From Xanthomonas hortorum (GTDB lineage: Bacteria; Pseudomonadota; Gammaproteobacteria; Xanthomonadales; Xanthomonadaceae), in the NCBI RefSeq assembly GCF_024339125.1, contig NZ_CP101417.1, positions 4,289,001-4,353,000 on the forward strand: a stretch of DNA of 64,000 bases, in the 5' to 3' direction. The notes beneath the pieces were generated by a model. It had not been told where the DNA came from. It was given only the letters and a program-made list of their open reading frames with translations, and made no database searches. A program made the position numbers and the translations under genes. This document shows positions 1 through 9,147 of this stretch, in pieces (within the stretch, counting starts at the first letter, position 1; each line of letters opens with the position of its first letter).

Positions 1-1259
1 GTGGGCCAGTGTCCCCCGGGTGCAAGGTCCAGCTGTTCGGTGCCGGCAATGCGCGCGCGCTTGACCAGTACCGCCGCAATCACCGCACCGGCGGCGGCGA
101 TCTGCAGCGCAGTGGCAATCGAGGTGCGTTGCGCCAACGCACCCCACAGCAACGAGCCGCTGGCCATGCCTGCAGAAAACACCACGATGTACAACGACAG
201 CGCACGCGCACGCACCCATGCCGGCACCGACGTTTGCGCGGCGATCTGCAGCGACGACAGCACGGTGATCCAGGCTAGCCCATTCACCACCATCACCACG
301 CACAACACGCCGATCTGGCGCGACAACGCGAGCCCCAACAGCGATGCCGCGCACACCAAGGTGGCGACGAACACCAGCAGATCGCGGTCGTACCACGCGC
401 GCAGCCGCGGCAACAGCAATGCGCCACTGATCGCACCGATCCCGATACAGCCCAGCAAGATGCCGTAACTGCCCGCGCCCAGTTGCATCTCGCGGCGCAC
501 TACCAAGGGCAACAATGCCGTCAGCGCGCTGGCAAACAGAAAAAATCCGCCGGCTTTGATCAACACCGCCTGCAGCACACCGGCACGCGCGGCGTAACGC
601 AAGCCGGCGCGCAAGCCGGCGCCAAAACTCTCCGGTGGCAACGCCGAGGCATGCGTCTCGCGGCGCCAACGCCACACCACCCACAGCATCAATCCGAAGG
701 TGAGCCCATTGAGCAGGAAGGCCCATGGCGGGCCGAACTGCGCCACGATCAGGCCGCCTATCGCCGGGCCGATCGAGCGTGCGATGTTCATTCCAATCGA
801 GTTGAGCGCCACTGCCGAGGCCAGCATCGGGCGCGGCACCAGCTCCGACACGATCGCCGCCTGTGCCGGCATCGCCATCGCCGCGCCGGTGCCCATCGCA
901 AAGGTCAGGCCCACCAGCACCCAGGGGGTGAGCAACTGCAGATGCGACAGCAGTGCCAACATGCCGGCCACCAGCAACATCCACGCTTGCGTGAACATCA
1001 GATAGCGGCGCCGGTCGACGATGTCAGCCAGGGTGCCGGCCGCCAGCGCAAACAATACCACCGGCAAGGTGGTGGCCGATTGCACCGCCGCCACCATCAA
1101 CGGCGAGCCGGTCTGTTCGGCCATCACCCACGAAGCGGCGACATCGTTGATCCAGGTGCCGATGTTGCTGCCCAGGATCGCCAGCCACAACGCACGGAAG
1201 ACCGGCTCGCGCAGCGGTGCCCAGGCACCGCCATCGGCAGGTGCAGCGGAAGAAGTCAT
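1..1259 (-). CDS. MFS transporter, EntS-like (C-terminus beyond window)
   Basis: The first 419 codons of a major facilitator protein; the 3' end lies beyond the left edge. The ATG is at 1259 and the N-terminus reads MTSSAAPADGGAWAPLREPV. The translation is a run of hydrophobic helices separated by short basic loops. After helix 2 comes the MFS signature-like stretch ADIVDRRRYL at about residues 83-92, and a longer central cytoplasmic loop follows the sixth helix. Overall it resembles the EntS/MFS_3 drug and siderophore exporters. It is an inner-membrane, proton-driven exporter by family; the substrate cannot be told from sequence. It is separated by 82 bases from the amidohydrolase on the same strand, so it may be the last gene of that operon. 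Confidence 0.85.
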   Translation of the reverse strand, partial: MTSSAAPADGGAWAPLREPVFRALWLAILGSNIGTWINDVAASWVMAEQTGSPLMVAAVQSATTLPVVLFALAAGTLADIVDRRRYLMFTQAWMLLVAGMLALLSHLQLLTPWVLVGLTFAMGTGAAMAMPAQAAIVSELVPRPMLASAVALNSIGMNIARSIGPAIGGLIVAQFGPPWAFLLNGLTFGLMLWVVWRWRRETHASALPPESFGAGLRAGLRYAARAGVLQAVLIKAGGFFLFASALTALLPLVVRREMQLGAGSYGILLGCIGIGAISGALLLPRLRAWYDRDLLVFVATLVCAASLLGLALSRQIGVLCVVMVVNGLAWITVLSSLQIAAQTSVPAWVRARALSLYIVVFSAGMASGSLLWGALAQRTSIATALQIAAAGAVIAAVLVKRARIAGTEQLDLAPGGHWP

Positions 1260-1341
1260 TGCGGCCAAGCTCCAGGCAGTGGGATGAAACAGGCGATGCG
1301 GCGGTATGCGCAACGCACGCTAGCGCACCATGGCAGCGGCA

Positions 1342-3312
1342 TCAGAACGCGAAACACGCGCATCCCAATGCACCCCAGAAACTGCGCAGATCGTCGGACG
1401 GTGCAGCGTGCTGCGCCGCGTGGCGATGTGCGCCATGGGTGTGACAGCCGTGGCCGTGCACATGCGTGGCACCGGCAAGCCCGGTAACCACACCACCAAC
1501 GTGATAGCCACCGAAACGGTTAATCGGCGACCAGTCCGGCATGGCAGGTGGCAGGGTCGGCGCCAGCGCGGCAAAGTCGCCATCGCCATGCACCACGCGC
1601 CCGCCCAACACGGTCAGCACGCTGGTGATGTCGGCGATGGCGGCATCGTCGACGTGCAGGTAATCGTTCGACAACACGATGAAGTCGGCCAGCTGCCCCA
1701 CCGCCAACGTGCCCTTGTTGGCCTCGTCGCCGGAGAACCACGCACTGCCCTGCGTCCACAATCGCAAGGCCTGTTCGCGATCGAGCAGATTCTCCTCGCC
1801 ATACAAGGCCAGCCCGCCTACGGTGCGGCCGGTGACTAGCCACGACAGCGCCACCCACGGGTTGTAACTGGCAACACGCGTGGCATCGGTGCCGGCACCG
1901 ACCGGTACCCCGGCGGCCAGCATGCGACGCACCGGCGGTGTGTGCCGTGCGGCTTGCACGCCATAGCGTTCGACGAAGGCTTCGCCTTGATAGGCCATGC
2001 GGTGCTGCACGGCGATGCCGCCATTCAAGGCCCGGATGCGATCGATATTGCGCGGGGTGATGGTTTCGGCGTGATCGATGAACCAGTGCAGGCCATCGAA
2101 CGGAATCTCCGCGTTGACCTTTTCGTAGACATCGAGAATGCGCCCGATGCTTTCGTCGTAGGTGGCATGGATGCGGAACGGCCAACGCTTTTCCACCAAC
2201 AGCCGCACGACCTGTTCAAGCTCCGGCTCCAGTTCCGGCGGCAACTCCGGACGCGGCTCGCTGAACTGCTCGAAGTCGGCCGCAGAGAACACCAGCATTT
2301 CACCAGCACCGTTGTGACGTAGCAGATCGTCGCCCTTGCGTACCGGCATCATCTCGGTCCAGCCACGGAAGTCATCGACCTCCTTGCCCTTGTTCTGGGT
2401 GAACAGGTTGTAGGCGATGCGCACGCTCAGTTGATCGGCTGCATGCAACTGCTCGATGACCTGATAGTCCTCGGGATAGTTCTGGAAACCGCCGCCGGCA
2501 TCGATCACCGAGGTGATACCCAGCCGGTTGAGTTCGCGCATGAAGTGGCGCGTTGAGTTGGCTTGGTATTCCAGCGGCAAGCGCGGGCCTTTGGCCAGAC
2601 TTGCGTACAGGATCAGCGCGTTGGGCTTGGCCAAGAGCAGGCCGGTGGGATTGCCGAGTTTGTCGCGTTCGATACGCCCGCCCGGCGGATCCGGTGTCTG
2701 TTTGTCGTAGCCGCAGGCGCGCAGCGCGGCGCGATTGAGCAAGGCGCGGTCGTACAGATGCAGCAGAAATACCGGCGTGTCCGGTGCGATCGTATTGATC
2801 TCATCCAATGTGGGCAGACGTTTTTCGACGAATTGATGCGCGGTGAAACCGCCGACTACGCGCACCCATTGCGGCGCAGGCGTGCGATCGACCTGCGCCT
2901 TGAGCATTGCCATCGCATCGGCCAGCGAACGCACGCCGTCCCAGCGCAACTCGAGGTTGTAATTCAGCCCGCCGCGAATCAGATGGGTATGGCTATCGTT
3001 GAGGCCGGGCAGCAGGCGTCGACCCTGCGCATCGATGACGCGTGCGCCCTTAGCTAGCGCCATGACGTGTGCATCGTCGCCGACCGCGACGATGCGTCCA
3101 TCGGCCACCGCAATTGCGCTGGCACTGGGCTGGCGCGGATCCAGTGTGGTGATGCGCGCATTGCGAACGACAAGATCGACCATGTCAGGTGCCTTGGAAG
3201 TCGGCGAGCTGGCGGCAGACACGACGCCCGGGAGTGCAGCAACCGCGAGGCTGGCCGCAGCGCCCTGCAGCAGTTGACGTCGTCCGGCATCGTGTGAGGG
3301 GTTGTTGCTCAT
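1342..3312 (-). CDS. Amidohydrolase family 3 protein (YtcJ-like), exported
   Basis: A 656-residue metal-dependent hydrolase of the amidohydrolase superfamily. The N-terminus has twin arginines followed by a hydrophobic stretch (RRQLLQGAAASLAVAALPG, about residues 11-29), suggesting Tat-type export. The metal-binding motif DSHTHL occurs near residue 107 after the usual GRRLLPGLN lead-in. Later family landmarks are HLYDRA, HWFIDHAE and GTDATR. Members cleave amide or related C-N bonds in small molecules; the substrate is unknown. The ATG at 3312 overlaps the DoxX stop by 4 bases (ATGA), so translation is probably coupled. A reading frame extends upstream to 3504, but only inside doxX, and the ATG at 3312 directly precedes the export signal. 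Confidence 0.88.
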   Translation of the reverse strand: MSNNPSHDAGRRQLLQGAAASLAVAALPGVVSAASSPTSKAPDMVDLVVRNARITTLDPRQPSASAIAVADGRIVAVGDDAHVMALAKGARVIDAQGRRLLPGLNDSHTHLIRGGLNYNLELRWDGVRSLADAMAMLKAQVDRTPAPQWVRVVGGFTAHQFVEKRLPTLDEINTIAPDTPVFLLHLYDRALLNRAALRACGYDKQTPDPPGGRIERDKLGNPTGLLLAKPNALILYASLAKGPRLPLEYQANSTRHFMRELNRLGITSVIDAGGGFQNYPEDYQVIEQLHAADQLSVRIAYNLFTQNKGKEVDDFRGWTEMMPVRKGDDLLRHNGAGEMLVFSAADFEQFSEPRPELPPELEPELEQVVRLLVEKRWPFRIHATYDESIGRILDVYEKVNAEIPFDGLHWFIDHAETITPRNIDRIRALNGGIAVQHRMAYQGEAFVERYGVQAARHTPPVRRMLAAGVPVGAGTDATRVASYNPWVALSWLVTGRTVGGLALYGEENLLDREQALRLWTQGSAWFSGDEANKGTLAVGQLADFIVLSNDYLHVDDAAIADITSVLTVLGGRVVHGDGDFAALAPTLPPAMPDWSPINRFGGYHVGGVVTGLAGATHVHGHGCHTHGAHRHAAQHAAPSDDLRSFWGALGCACFAF

Positions 3313-3746
3313 CTGGCGACGCGCCTGCGCCATCCATCCAGCGACCAGTCGCCGCCACCGGTGCCGATCAGTGCCAGCAAGACCAGCAGCCACATCAGCG
3401 GATACTCCATGCCGCCGTGCATCCAGAACCAGCCGTTGGGCACTGCCAACACCACTGTGATGGCGATGAACGACGCGGCAAGCGTCGCACTGGCGCGCGT
3501 CCATGCGCCGAGCAAGACCGTAACGCCGGACAAGGCCTGTACCAGTGCCAACACCAGCGGCAACGGTGCCGCTGCAGGAAAGCCAAAGTGCTGCAATTCA
3601 CCAGCAAAGCCGACCAGGCCCGGACCACCAAACCACCCAAGCAACTTGCCTAATCCATGCGGCAACAGAAAGCCGCCACCGGCGAGGCGCAGCAGCAATA
3701 CCGCAGCTGCCTGGCCGGCAGTGCCGCGCAGCAGAGAGCGGTTCAA
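3309..3746 (-). CDS. DoxX family membrane protein
   Basis: A 145-residue protein with four predicted membrane helices. The DoxX features are the N-terminal LLLRLAGGGFLLPHGLGKL segment and a central ALVQALSGVTVLLGAWTR. DoxX-like proteins are small inner-membrane proteins often linked to quinone or thiol redox chemistry, but the role here is not known. The start is TTG at 3746, overlapping the TGA of the isochorismatase gene (TTGA); a G-rich stretch (AAGGCGGG) precedes it on the coding strand. It is the third gene of the AraC-isochorismatase-DoxX-amidohydrolase operon. Confidence 0.82.
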   Translation of the reverse strand: MNRSLLRGTAGQAAAVLLLRLAGGGFLLPHGLGKLLGWFGGPGLVGFAGELQHFGFPAAAPLPLVLALVQALSGVTVLLGAWTRASATLAASFIAITVVLAVPNGWFWMHGGMEYPLMWLLVLLALIGTGGGDWSLDGWRRRVAR

Positions 3747-4399
3747 TGCCCGCCTTCCTGCGCGCCGAACATCGTCTTGGCGTACTGGATGCCGATGCCG
3801 TAGCCGCCGGCATGTGCGCGTGCGATCCCGGTGGTCAGCTCATAGGTCTCACCACGCGCCCAATCGCGCTGCAATTCCAGCAGATATTGCACGCTGGTGA
3901 TCGGCGCGGCGCCGGCCTGCAGCATGCGCGCGACCGCGCGTTCGTGCGCTTCATCGCTGACATCGCCGCAGGCATCGGTGATGACGTAGACCTCAAACCC
4001 TTGCTCGATCGCCGACAGCGTCGGGCCGACGATGCACACGCTGGTCCACAGCCCGGCGATCACCAGCCGCTGCTTGCCGATGGCGTTGACGCGGTCGATC
4101 ACGGCAGGATCTTCCCAGGCATTCATGCTGGTGCGGTCGTACACCGGCTCGCCGGGAAAGATCTCCGGCAGCTCGGGAAACAACGGACCGGAGAAAGACT
4201 TTTCCGCCACGGTGGTCAGGATCACCGGCACCTTGAAGCCTTTGGCACCCTTGGCAATCAGCGCCACGTTGTTGCGCAGCGTGGAGATGTCGATGGTGTG
4301 GGTGGCGAAGGCCATCTGCGATTGATGGTCGATCAGGATCAGGACGTGATCGCCGGGCGACAGCAGGCGTGTGCCGGGAACTGCAGTAGCGGTGCTCAT
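3743..4399 (-). CDS. Isochorismatase-family cysteine hydrolase
   Basis: A 218-residue protein of the isochorismatase/nicotinamidase fold, closest in style to the YcaC-like group. The conserved Asp lies in LILIDHQSQM near residue 25. The catalytic cysteine lies in GLWTSVCIVGPTL, preceded by the family cis-peptide region. Such enzymes hydrolyse C-N bonds of small amides; sequence does not identify the substrate. The ATG at 4399 overlaps the stop of the AraC-type gene by 4 bases. The coupled amidohydrolase and DoxX genes suggest one catabolic or detoxification pathway. Confidence 0.87.
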   Translation of the reverse strand: MSTATAVPGTRLLSPGDHVLILIDHQSQMAFATHTIDISTLRNNVALIAKGAKGFKVPVILTTVAEKSFSGPLFPELPEIFPGEPVYDRTSMNAWEDPAVIDRVNAIGKQRLVIAGLWTSVCIVGPTLSAIEQGFEVYVITDACGDVSDEAHERAVARMLQAGAAPITSVQYLLELQRDWARGETYELTTGIARAHAGGYGIGIQYAKTMFGAQEGGH

Positions 4400-4869
4400 G
4401 GGTGATGCTCCAGGGAAGTTGAAAAGGCGTGGCCGCTGCGCACTTGCGCACGCGATGTGGTCAACGCAGCGCAGGCATCCATCGCGTCTTGCGCGGCAAA
4501 GCGCGCCGGTGTGCAGCCGGTGGCATGCCGAAAGCTGCGCACGAAATGGCTCTGATCGAAGAAGCACAGATCGGTGGCGATCTGGCTGATGCTGTGACGT
4601 CTTTGGCGCAGCAACACCTGTGCACGTTCGATGCGGCGACCACGCAGGTATTCCATCGGGCTGGCACCCACCACCTCGCGAAACACGCGTGCGAAATGGA
4701 AGCGGCTCATACACGCCGCACCCGCCAATTGCGCCACGCTGATGGGTTCGCACAGATGCGTGTCGATGTAGTGCATGGCTCTGGCCACCGCACGCACACG
4801 TGGTGCAGTCGGTTGGCTGACGCATGCACTGTGCGCATCGGGGCGAGCGGCGGCGGTCAGACCTGCCAT
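4396..4869 (-). CDS. Short AraC-type transcriptional activator
   Basis: A 157-residue protein consisting essentially of the two helix-turn-helix motifs of the AraC/XylS family. Helix-turn-helix 1 lies around ISVAQLAGAACMSRFHFARV. The second half carries the family signature HSISQIATDLCFFDQSHFVR followed by F-hydrophobic-P (CTPARFAAQ). There is no N-terminal ligand domain, as in MarA/SoxS-type regulators, so its activity may be set by its own level. It is the first gene of the overlapping operon and probably regulates it. Confidence 0.86.
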   Translation of the reverse strand: MAGLTAAARPDAHSACVSQPTAPRVRAVARAMHYIDTHLCEPISVAQLAGAACMSRFHFARVFREVVGASPMEYLRGRRIERAQVLLRQRRHSISQIATDLCFFDQSHFVRSFRHATGCTPARFAAQDAMDACAALTTSRAQVRSGHAFSTSLEHHP

Positions 4870-5212
4870 GCGGCGTCTCCGGCGTGGAATGAGCTCATGG
4901 TGAGGTCAGGTGCCGTCGCGCCCTACCCCTGATGGTGAGGCAAATCGCTCACTCTTTCGGGGGTATCGATCGACGTGCTCGGCAGTAGAGAACGCAGGCA
5001 ACCGATCACAACCGCATCGCCAGCCTGCACGTTACGCCGCTCATCACCACAATCGCCCCGCCCTATAGTTGCGTACAGCGCAGCGCACCCGGCGCTGAAG
5101 TCCAACCGTGCCGAATCTCGCTCTCTAGTAGCACCTACTCGAATCCGATCCACACGTCGCTCCCCCGAAAGAGGTGTTGGTGCTTGCCCTGATCTCGCCC
5201 GACAATGCCGCG
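4870..5212. other. Divergent intergenic region
   Basis: A 343-base spacer between the AraC operon (leftward) and the sensor kinase (rightward). A weak sigma70-like -10 (TATAGT near 5072) is visible. A purine-rich AAAGAGG at 5168-5174 could serve as ribosome-binding site for a GTG start at 5180. No conserved ORF or RNA was recognised. Confidence 0.4.
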
Positions 5213-8200
5213 ATGCCGCATGCGCCCGCTATTCGATCGTCTTCGCTGCTGCGCCTGTGCATCGCGCTGGCGGCGTTGGCGTGCTGTGGCAGCAACCTGC
5301 TGTGCGCACCGGCCTGGGCAAGCGCGATCGCCTCCACGCGCGACGGATTGCTGCAGTTCCACCACACCGCGTGGAGCACCGAGCGCGGTGCGCCGGCCGA
5401 TATCTGGGACATCCAGCAGGCCGACACCGGCCCGTTGTGGTTGGCCACCGGCTTCGGGCTGTTCCAGTTCGATGGCCAACGCTTCGCGCGGCAGCCGCCG
5501 CCCGACGGTGAGGCCTATGCCTCGCACAACATGACCACGCTGGCGCTGACGCCGGACAACAGCGCCTGGATCGGCTATTTCAACGCCGGCATCGACCGGA
5601 TGGCGGACGGCCACCTCACCCACTTCGCACCCGGCAAGGACCTGCCGGCCGGCATGGTGTTCCGGATCGAGCGCGATGGTAGCGGGCGTCTGTGGGCGGC
5701 CATCGATGGCGGGTTGTGCTGGTTCGACAGGCAACGTTGGCAACGCGCCGGTATGGATTGGGGCTATGCAGCCACCCGCGCGCAATGGCTGTTGCGCGAT
5801 CGCCGCGGCGTGCTGTGGGTCAGTGATGGCGCGCAGATTCTGCTGCTGCGGCCCGGCGCCAAACGTTTCGAGCCCAGCGGCCAGCAAATCGGCCATTTCG
5901 TCACCATGACCGAGAGTCCCGATGGCGCGATCTGGGTGGCCGATCCATATCGCGGCGTGTTCGCGCTGACCGACGCGCACGGCCGGGTGCTGCCCGCGGC
6001 GGTACGCGCGCAGCCGCAGTTTCCCGGCCTATTCGCGCACCGCATCCGCTTCACCCGCGACGGTGCGTTGTGGGGCAGCGACTACGCGGCGCGCGGGCTG
6101 TTCCGCATCGCATCGCCGGCGTCACCGGCGCCGGTGCTGGAACGCTTCGACACCATGCAGGGCCTGACCTCGACCACCGCCGGCCCGCTGCTGGAAGATC
6201 GCGAAGGCAATCTGTGGGCCGGCACCAATCTGGGCCTCAACCGCTTCCGTCATCGCGCGTTGCTGCCGCTTGCGCCGCTGTTGCCGGGTCAGGCGATGGC
6301 GGTGGCGCTGTTCACCACCACGCCCAGCCAGACCGCAGCACCGCTACTGGCGACCTTTCGCGACGGTCGCCTGCAGGCGTTGACGCGCGATCGCGTCGAA
6401 CGTTTGCAGCACGGTGCGTCTGTCGCGGTGCTGGACGTCCCGGCGACCGCCAGCGGCTGGGTGCTGGGCAGGCACGACCTGTTACGGCTGCAAGCAGGCC
6501 GCGGGCAAGCAGTGCCGCTGCCACATGCATTGTCGGCCGGCTCGGTGCGCGCCCTGGTTGTCGATGCGCATAACCGTCCATGGATCTGCACCGAAGCCGA
6601 TGGAGCCTTCCAGTTCGACAACGGCCTCTGGCAACCCATCACCAGCCTGCAGGACACGCCATGTTCGGTGCTGGCAAACAGCAGCGATGGCGGCATGTGG
6701 GTGGGTACCGTCACGGGCGAGCTGCGCATGTTGCGCGGCACGCAGGTCCACCGATACAGCGCGGCCGACGGCTTGTCGGTCGGCCCGATCACCGCCGTGC
6801 TGCAACGCGGCTCGCTCACGCTGGTGGCTGGCGAAACCGGGCTTGCGGTGTTGGGCGAGGATGGCCGCTTTCGGCAGGTACCCGACCAGGCCACTGCGCT
6901 ACTGCAAGGCATCACCGGCATCGCGCAGGACCGCCGCGGCACGTTCTGGTTGAACGGCAATCGCGGCGTGGTGCACCTCGGTCGGCAAGCGCTGCTGACC
7001 AGCCTGCGCACCGACGTGGCCAGCCCGGCGCTGCACCTGTACGACATCATGGATGGGCTGCCGGGCGTCGCCCAGCAGGCCACGCCGGTGCCCACCGCAC
7101 TTGCCGCCGACGATGGGTTGCTCTGGTTCGCCACCAATCAGGGCCTGGCCTGGCTCGATCCCGAACAGACCTACCGCAACCCGATCGCACCGGCGGTGTT
7201 CATCACCGAGGTAGTCGCCAACGACCGGCCCTATCCGCGGCAGGAGGGCCTGCAACTGCCAAAATGGACCGATCGCCTGCGCATCGGCTACGACGCCATC
7301 AGCCTCACCCGCCCCGAACGCGTGCGCTTCCGCTACCGGCTGGAGGGCGTGGACGCGCAATGGCAGGACGCCGGCAATCGCAACGAGGCGTTCTATACCA
7401 ATCTCGCTCCGGGGCGTTATCGCTTCCACATTGCCGCAGCCAACAACGACGGCGTATGGAACCAACGCGGCGACACGCTGGAGTTCGTCATTGCCGCAGC
7501 GTTCGTGCAGACCTGGCAGTTCAAGCTCTGCTGCGCGCTCGCGGTGCTGCTGGCGTTGGGCATCGCCTGGCGCATGCGTACCCGCCACGTTGCCGGCCGC
7601 TTGCGTGCGCGCCTGGAAGAGCGTTATCGCGAACGCGAGCGCATCGCCCGCGAATTGCACGACACCTTGTTGCAGGGCACGCAGGGACTGATTCTGCGTC
7701 TGCACGCGGCCAGCCGCTCGTTGCCCTCGAACGACCCGCGCCGGCTGGAACTGGAGCAGGCGGTGGACCTGGCCGAAGACGCGCTGATCGAAGGCCGCGA
7801 CCGCGTCAACGGGCTGCGCGACAGCCAATCCCTGCACGAAGACCTGGCCGGTGCCCTGCAACGGGCACGCAATGCGACCATGCCGCCACCCACGGCGGAA
7901 CTGCATCTCCTGGTCGAAGGCCGGCCCCTGCGCTTGCGCCCGCTGGTGGCCGATGAGCTGTTCCAGCTCGGCCGCGAAGCGCTCACCAATGCCGACCGGC
8001 ATGCCAATGCCACCCGCATTGCGCTGGAACTGCGTTACGGTGCACGTGACTTCGTGCTGCGCATCCACGACGATGGCTGCGGTCTCGAACCGGACGTGCT
8101 GCACGGCCAGGCCCGCACCGGCCACTGGGGACTTACCGGCATGCAGGAACGCGCGCAACGCATCGGCGCCAAGATGCAGTTGTGGTCGCGCCCCGGCAGC

Positions 8201-8308
8201 GGTACCGAAATTCAGATCCTGGTACCCGCGCGTGCGGCCTACGCAAGTCCACCGCGCTGGTGGTGGCCATTTCGACAGGCAACATCCACGGAGAGCCGCA
8301 ATGGTTGA
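5213..8308 (+). CDS. Two-component sensor histidine kinase with periplasmic propeller sensor
   Basis: A 1031-residue hybrid-architecture sensor. A signal-like hydrophobic N-terminus is followed by about 650 residues of repeated W-x-A/G-T/D blades (reg_prop type, e.g. DIWDIQQADTGPLWLATGFG). Next come a Y_Y_Y domain (about 686-760), one membrane helix (about 768-788) and a HisKA_3 dimerisation domain. The phospho-His is in ERIARELHDTLLQG near residue 810. An HATPase follows with N box REALTNADRHA and G boxes DDGCGLEP and GHWGLTGMQ. It phosphorylates the regulator encoded at 8301, with which it overlaps by 8 bases. The ATG at 5213 has no obvious Shine-Dalgarno; GTG at 5180, behind AAAGAGG, would add 11 residues and is a real alternative. 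The periplasmic ligand is unknown; the propeller type often senses polysaccharide fragments. Confidence 0.9.
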   Translation: MPHAPAIRSSSLLRLCIALAALACCGSNLLCAPAWASAIASTRDGLLQFHHTAWSTERGAPADIWDIQQADTGPLWLATGFGLFQFDGQRFARQPPPDGEAYASHNMTTLALTPDNSAWIGYFNAGIDRMADGHLTHFAPGKDLPAGMVFRIERDGSGRLWAAIDGGLCWFDRQRWQRAGMDWGYAATRAQWLLRDRRGVLWVSDGAQILLLRPGAKRFEPSGQQIGHFVTMTESPDGAIWVADPYRGVFALTDAHGRVLPAAVRAQPQFPGLFAHRIRFTRDGALWGSDYAARGLFRIASPASPAPVLERFDTMQGLTSTTAGPLLEDREGNLWAGTNLGLNRFRHRALLPLAPLLPGQAMAVALFTTTPSQTAAPLLATFRDGRLQALTRDRVERLQHGASVAVLDVPATASGWVLGRHDLLRLQAGRGQAVPLPHALSAGSVRALVVDAHNRPWICTEADGAFQFDNGLWQPITSLQDTPCSVLANSSDGGMWVGTVTGELRMLRGTQVHRYSAADGLSVGPITAVLQRGSLTLVAGETGLAVLGEDGRFRQVPDQATALLQGITGIAQDRRGTFWLNGNRGVVHLGRQALLTSLRTDVASPALHLYDIMDGLPGVAQQATPVPTALAADDGLLWFATNQGLAWLDPEQTYRNPIAPAVFITEVVANDRPYPRQEGLQLPKWTDRLRIGYDAISLTRPERVRFRYRLEGVDAQWQDAGNRNEAFYTNLAPGRYRFHIAAANNDGVWNQRGDTLEFVIAAAFVQTWQFKLCCALAVLLALGIAWRMRTRHVAGRLRARLEERYRERERIARELHDTLLQGTQGLILRLHAASRSLPSNDPRRLELEQAVDLAEDALIEGRDRVNGLRDSQSLHEDLAGALQRARNATMPPPTAELHLLVEGRPLRLRPLVADELFQLGREALTNADRHANATRIALELRYGARDFVLRIHDDGCGLEPDVLHGQARTGHWGLTGMQERAQRIGAKMQLWSRPGSGTEIQILVPARAAYASPPRWWWPFRQATSTESRNG

Positions 8309-8942
8309 GATGGTCAAAGCAACCGATGTGCTGGTGGTAGACGATCATCCGCTGCTGCGCGATGGTCTCAGCGCCATGCTCGCGGCCGAGCACGACATGC
8401 GCGTGGTCGGCGAGGCCGAAGACGGCGAGCAGGCGGTGGCCTGCTACAGCAGCCTGCGCCCGGATGTGGTGCTGATGGATCTGCAGATGCCGCGCGTGGA
8501 TGGTGTGGAAGCGATCCAGCGCATTCGCCGCCTCGACCCGGCAGCCAAGGTCATCGTGCTGACCACCTACACCGGCGATGTGCGTGCGGTGCGCGCGTTG
8601 CAGGCCGGTGCCTGCGGCTACCTGCTGAAAAGTTCGCTGCGCCGCGAACTGGTGGACACCATCCGCGACGTGCGCCGCGGACAACGTCGGCATGTGCCGG
8701 CGCTGGTGGCCGAAAACATCGCCGCACACGTACTCGACGATGCCCTGTCTGCGCGCGAGACCGAAGTACTCAGCCTGGTCGCCACCGGCTGCTCCAACAA
8801 GCAGATCGGCAGCGCCTTGACGATTTCCGAAGAGACCGTCAAGGCGCATATGAAAAACATCCTGTGCAAGCTCGGCGTGCACGATCGCACCCATGCAGTG
8901 ACCGTTGCTTTGCGTCGCGGGATCCTGTCGCTGGAGACCTGA
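8301..8942 (+). CDS. NarL/FixJ-family response regulator
   Basis: A 213-residue regulator. The receiver domain has the acidic pair in VLVVDDHPLL, the phospho-acceptor Asp in VVLMDLQMPRVDG and the conserved Lys in GYLLKSSL. The C-terminal LuxR-type helix-turn-helix includes LSARETEVLSLVATG and SEETVKAHMKNIL. It is a DNA-binding transcription factor activated by the adjacent kinase. The ATG at 8301 has GGAGAG five bases upstream and overlaps the kinase stop, so the pair is translationally coupled. Confidence 0.93.
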   Translation: MVEMVKATDVLVVDDHPLLRDGLSAMLAAEHDMRVVGEAEDGEQAVACYSSLRPDVVLMDLQMPRVDGVEAIQRIRRLDPAAKVIVLTTYTGDVRAVRALQAGACGYLLKSSLRRELVDTIRDVRRGQRRHVPALVAENIAAHVLDDALSARETEVLSLVATGCSNKQIGSALTISEETVKAHMKNILCKLGVHDRTHAVTVALRRGILSLET

Positions 8943-9147
8943 GCGGTCCAGCATTCTTGAACGCAGGGCCAGGCAGCGTGACCGCCGCCCTGTCAAATCG
9001 ACCGGCTTGCGCTATGGTATGCACCGCCGAGCGGCAAGGGGGCCGCTTCAGCATCGTGTGCGACAGCCGATAACGGCTACGTCCGGACGCAGCAAAGCGC
9101 AGCGGCGGCACTCGATCCAATCACTAAACGCGTTCAGGGGAATTGCG

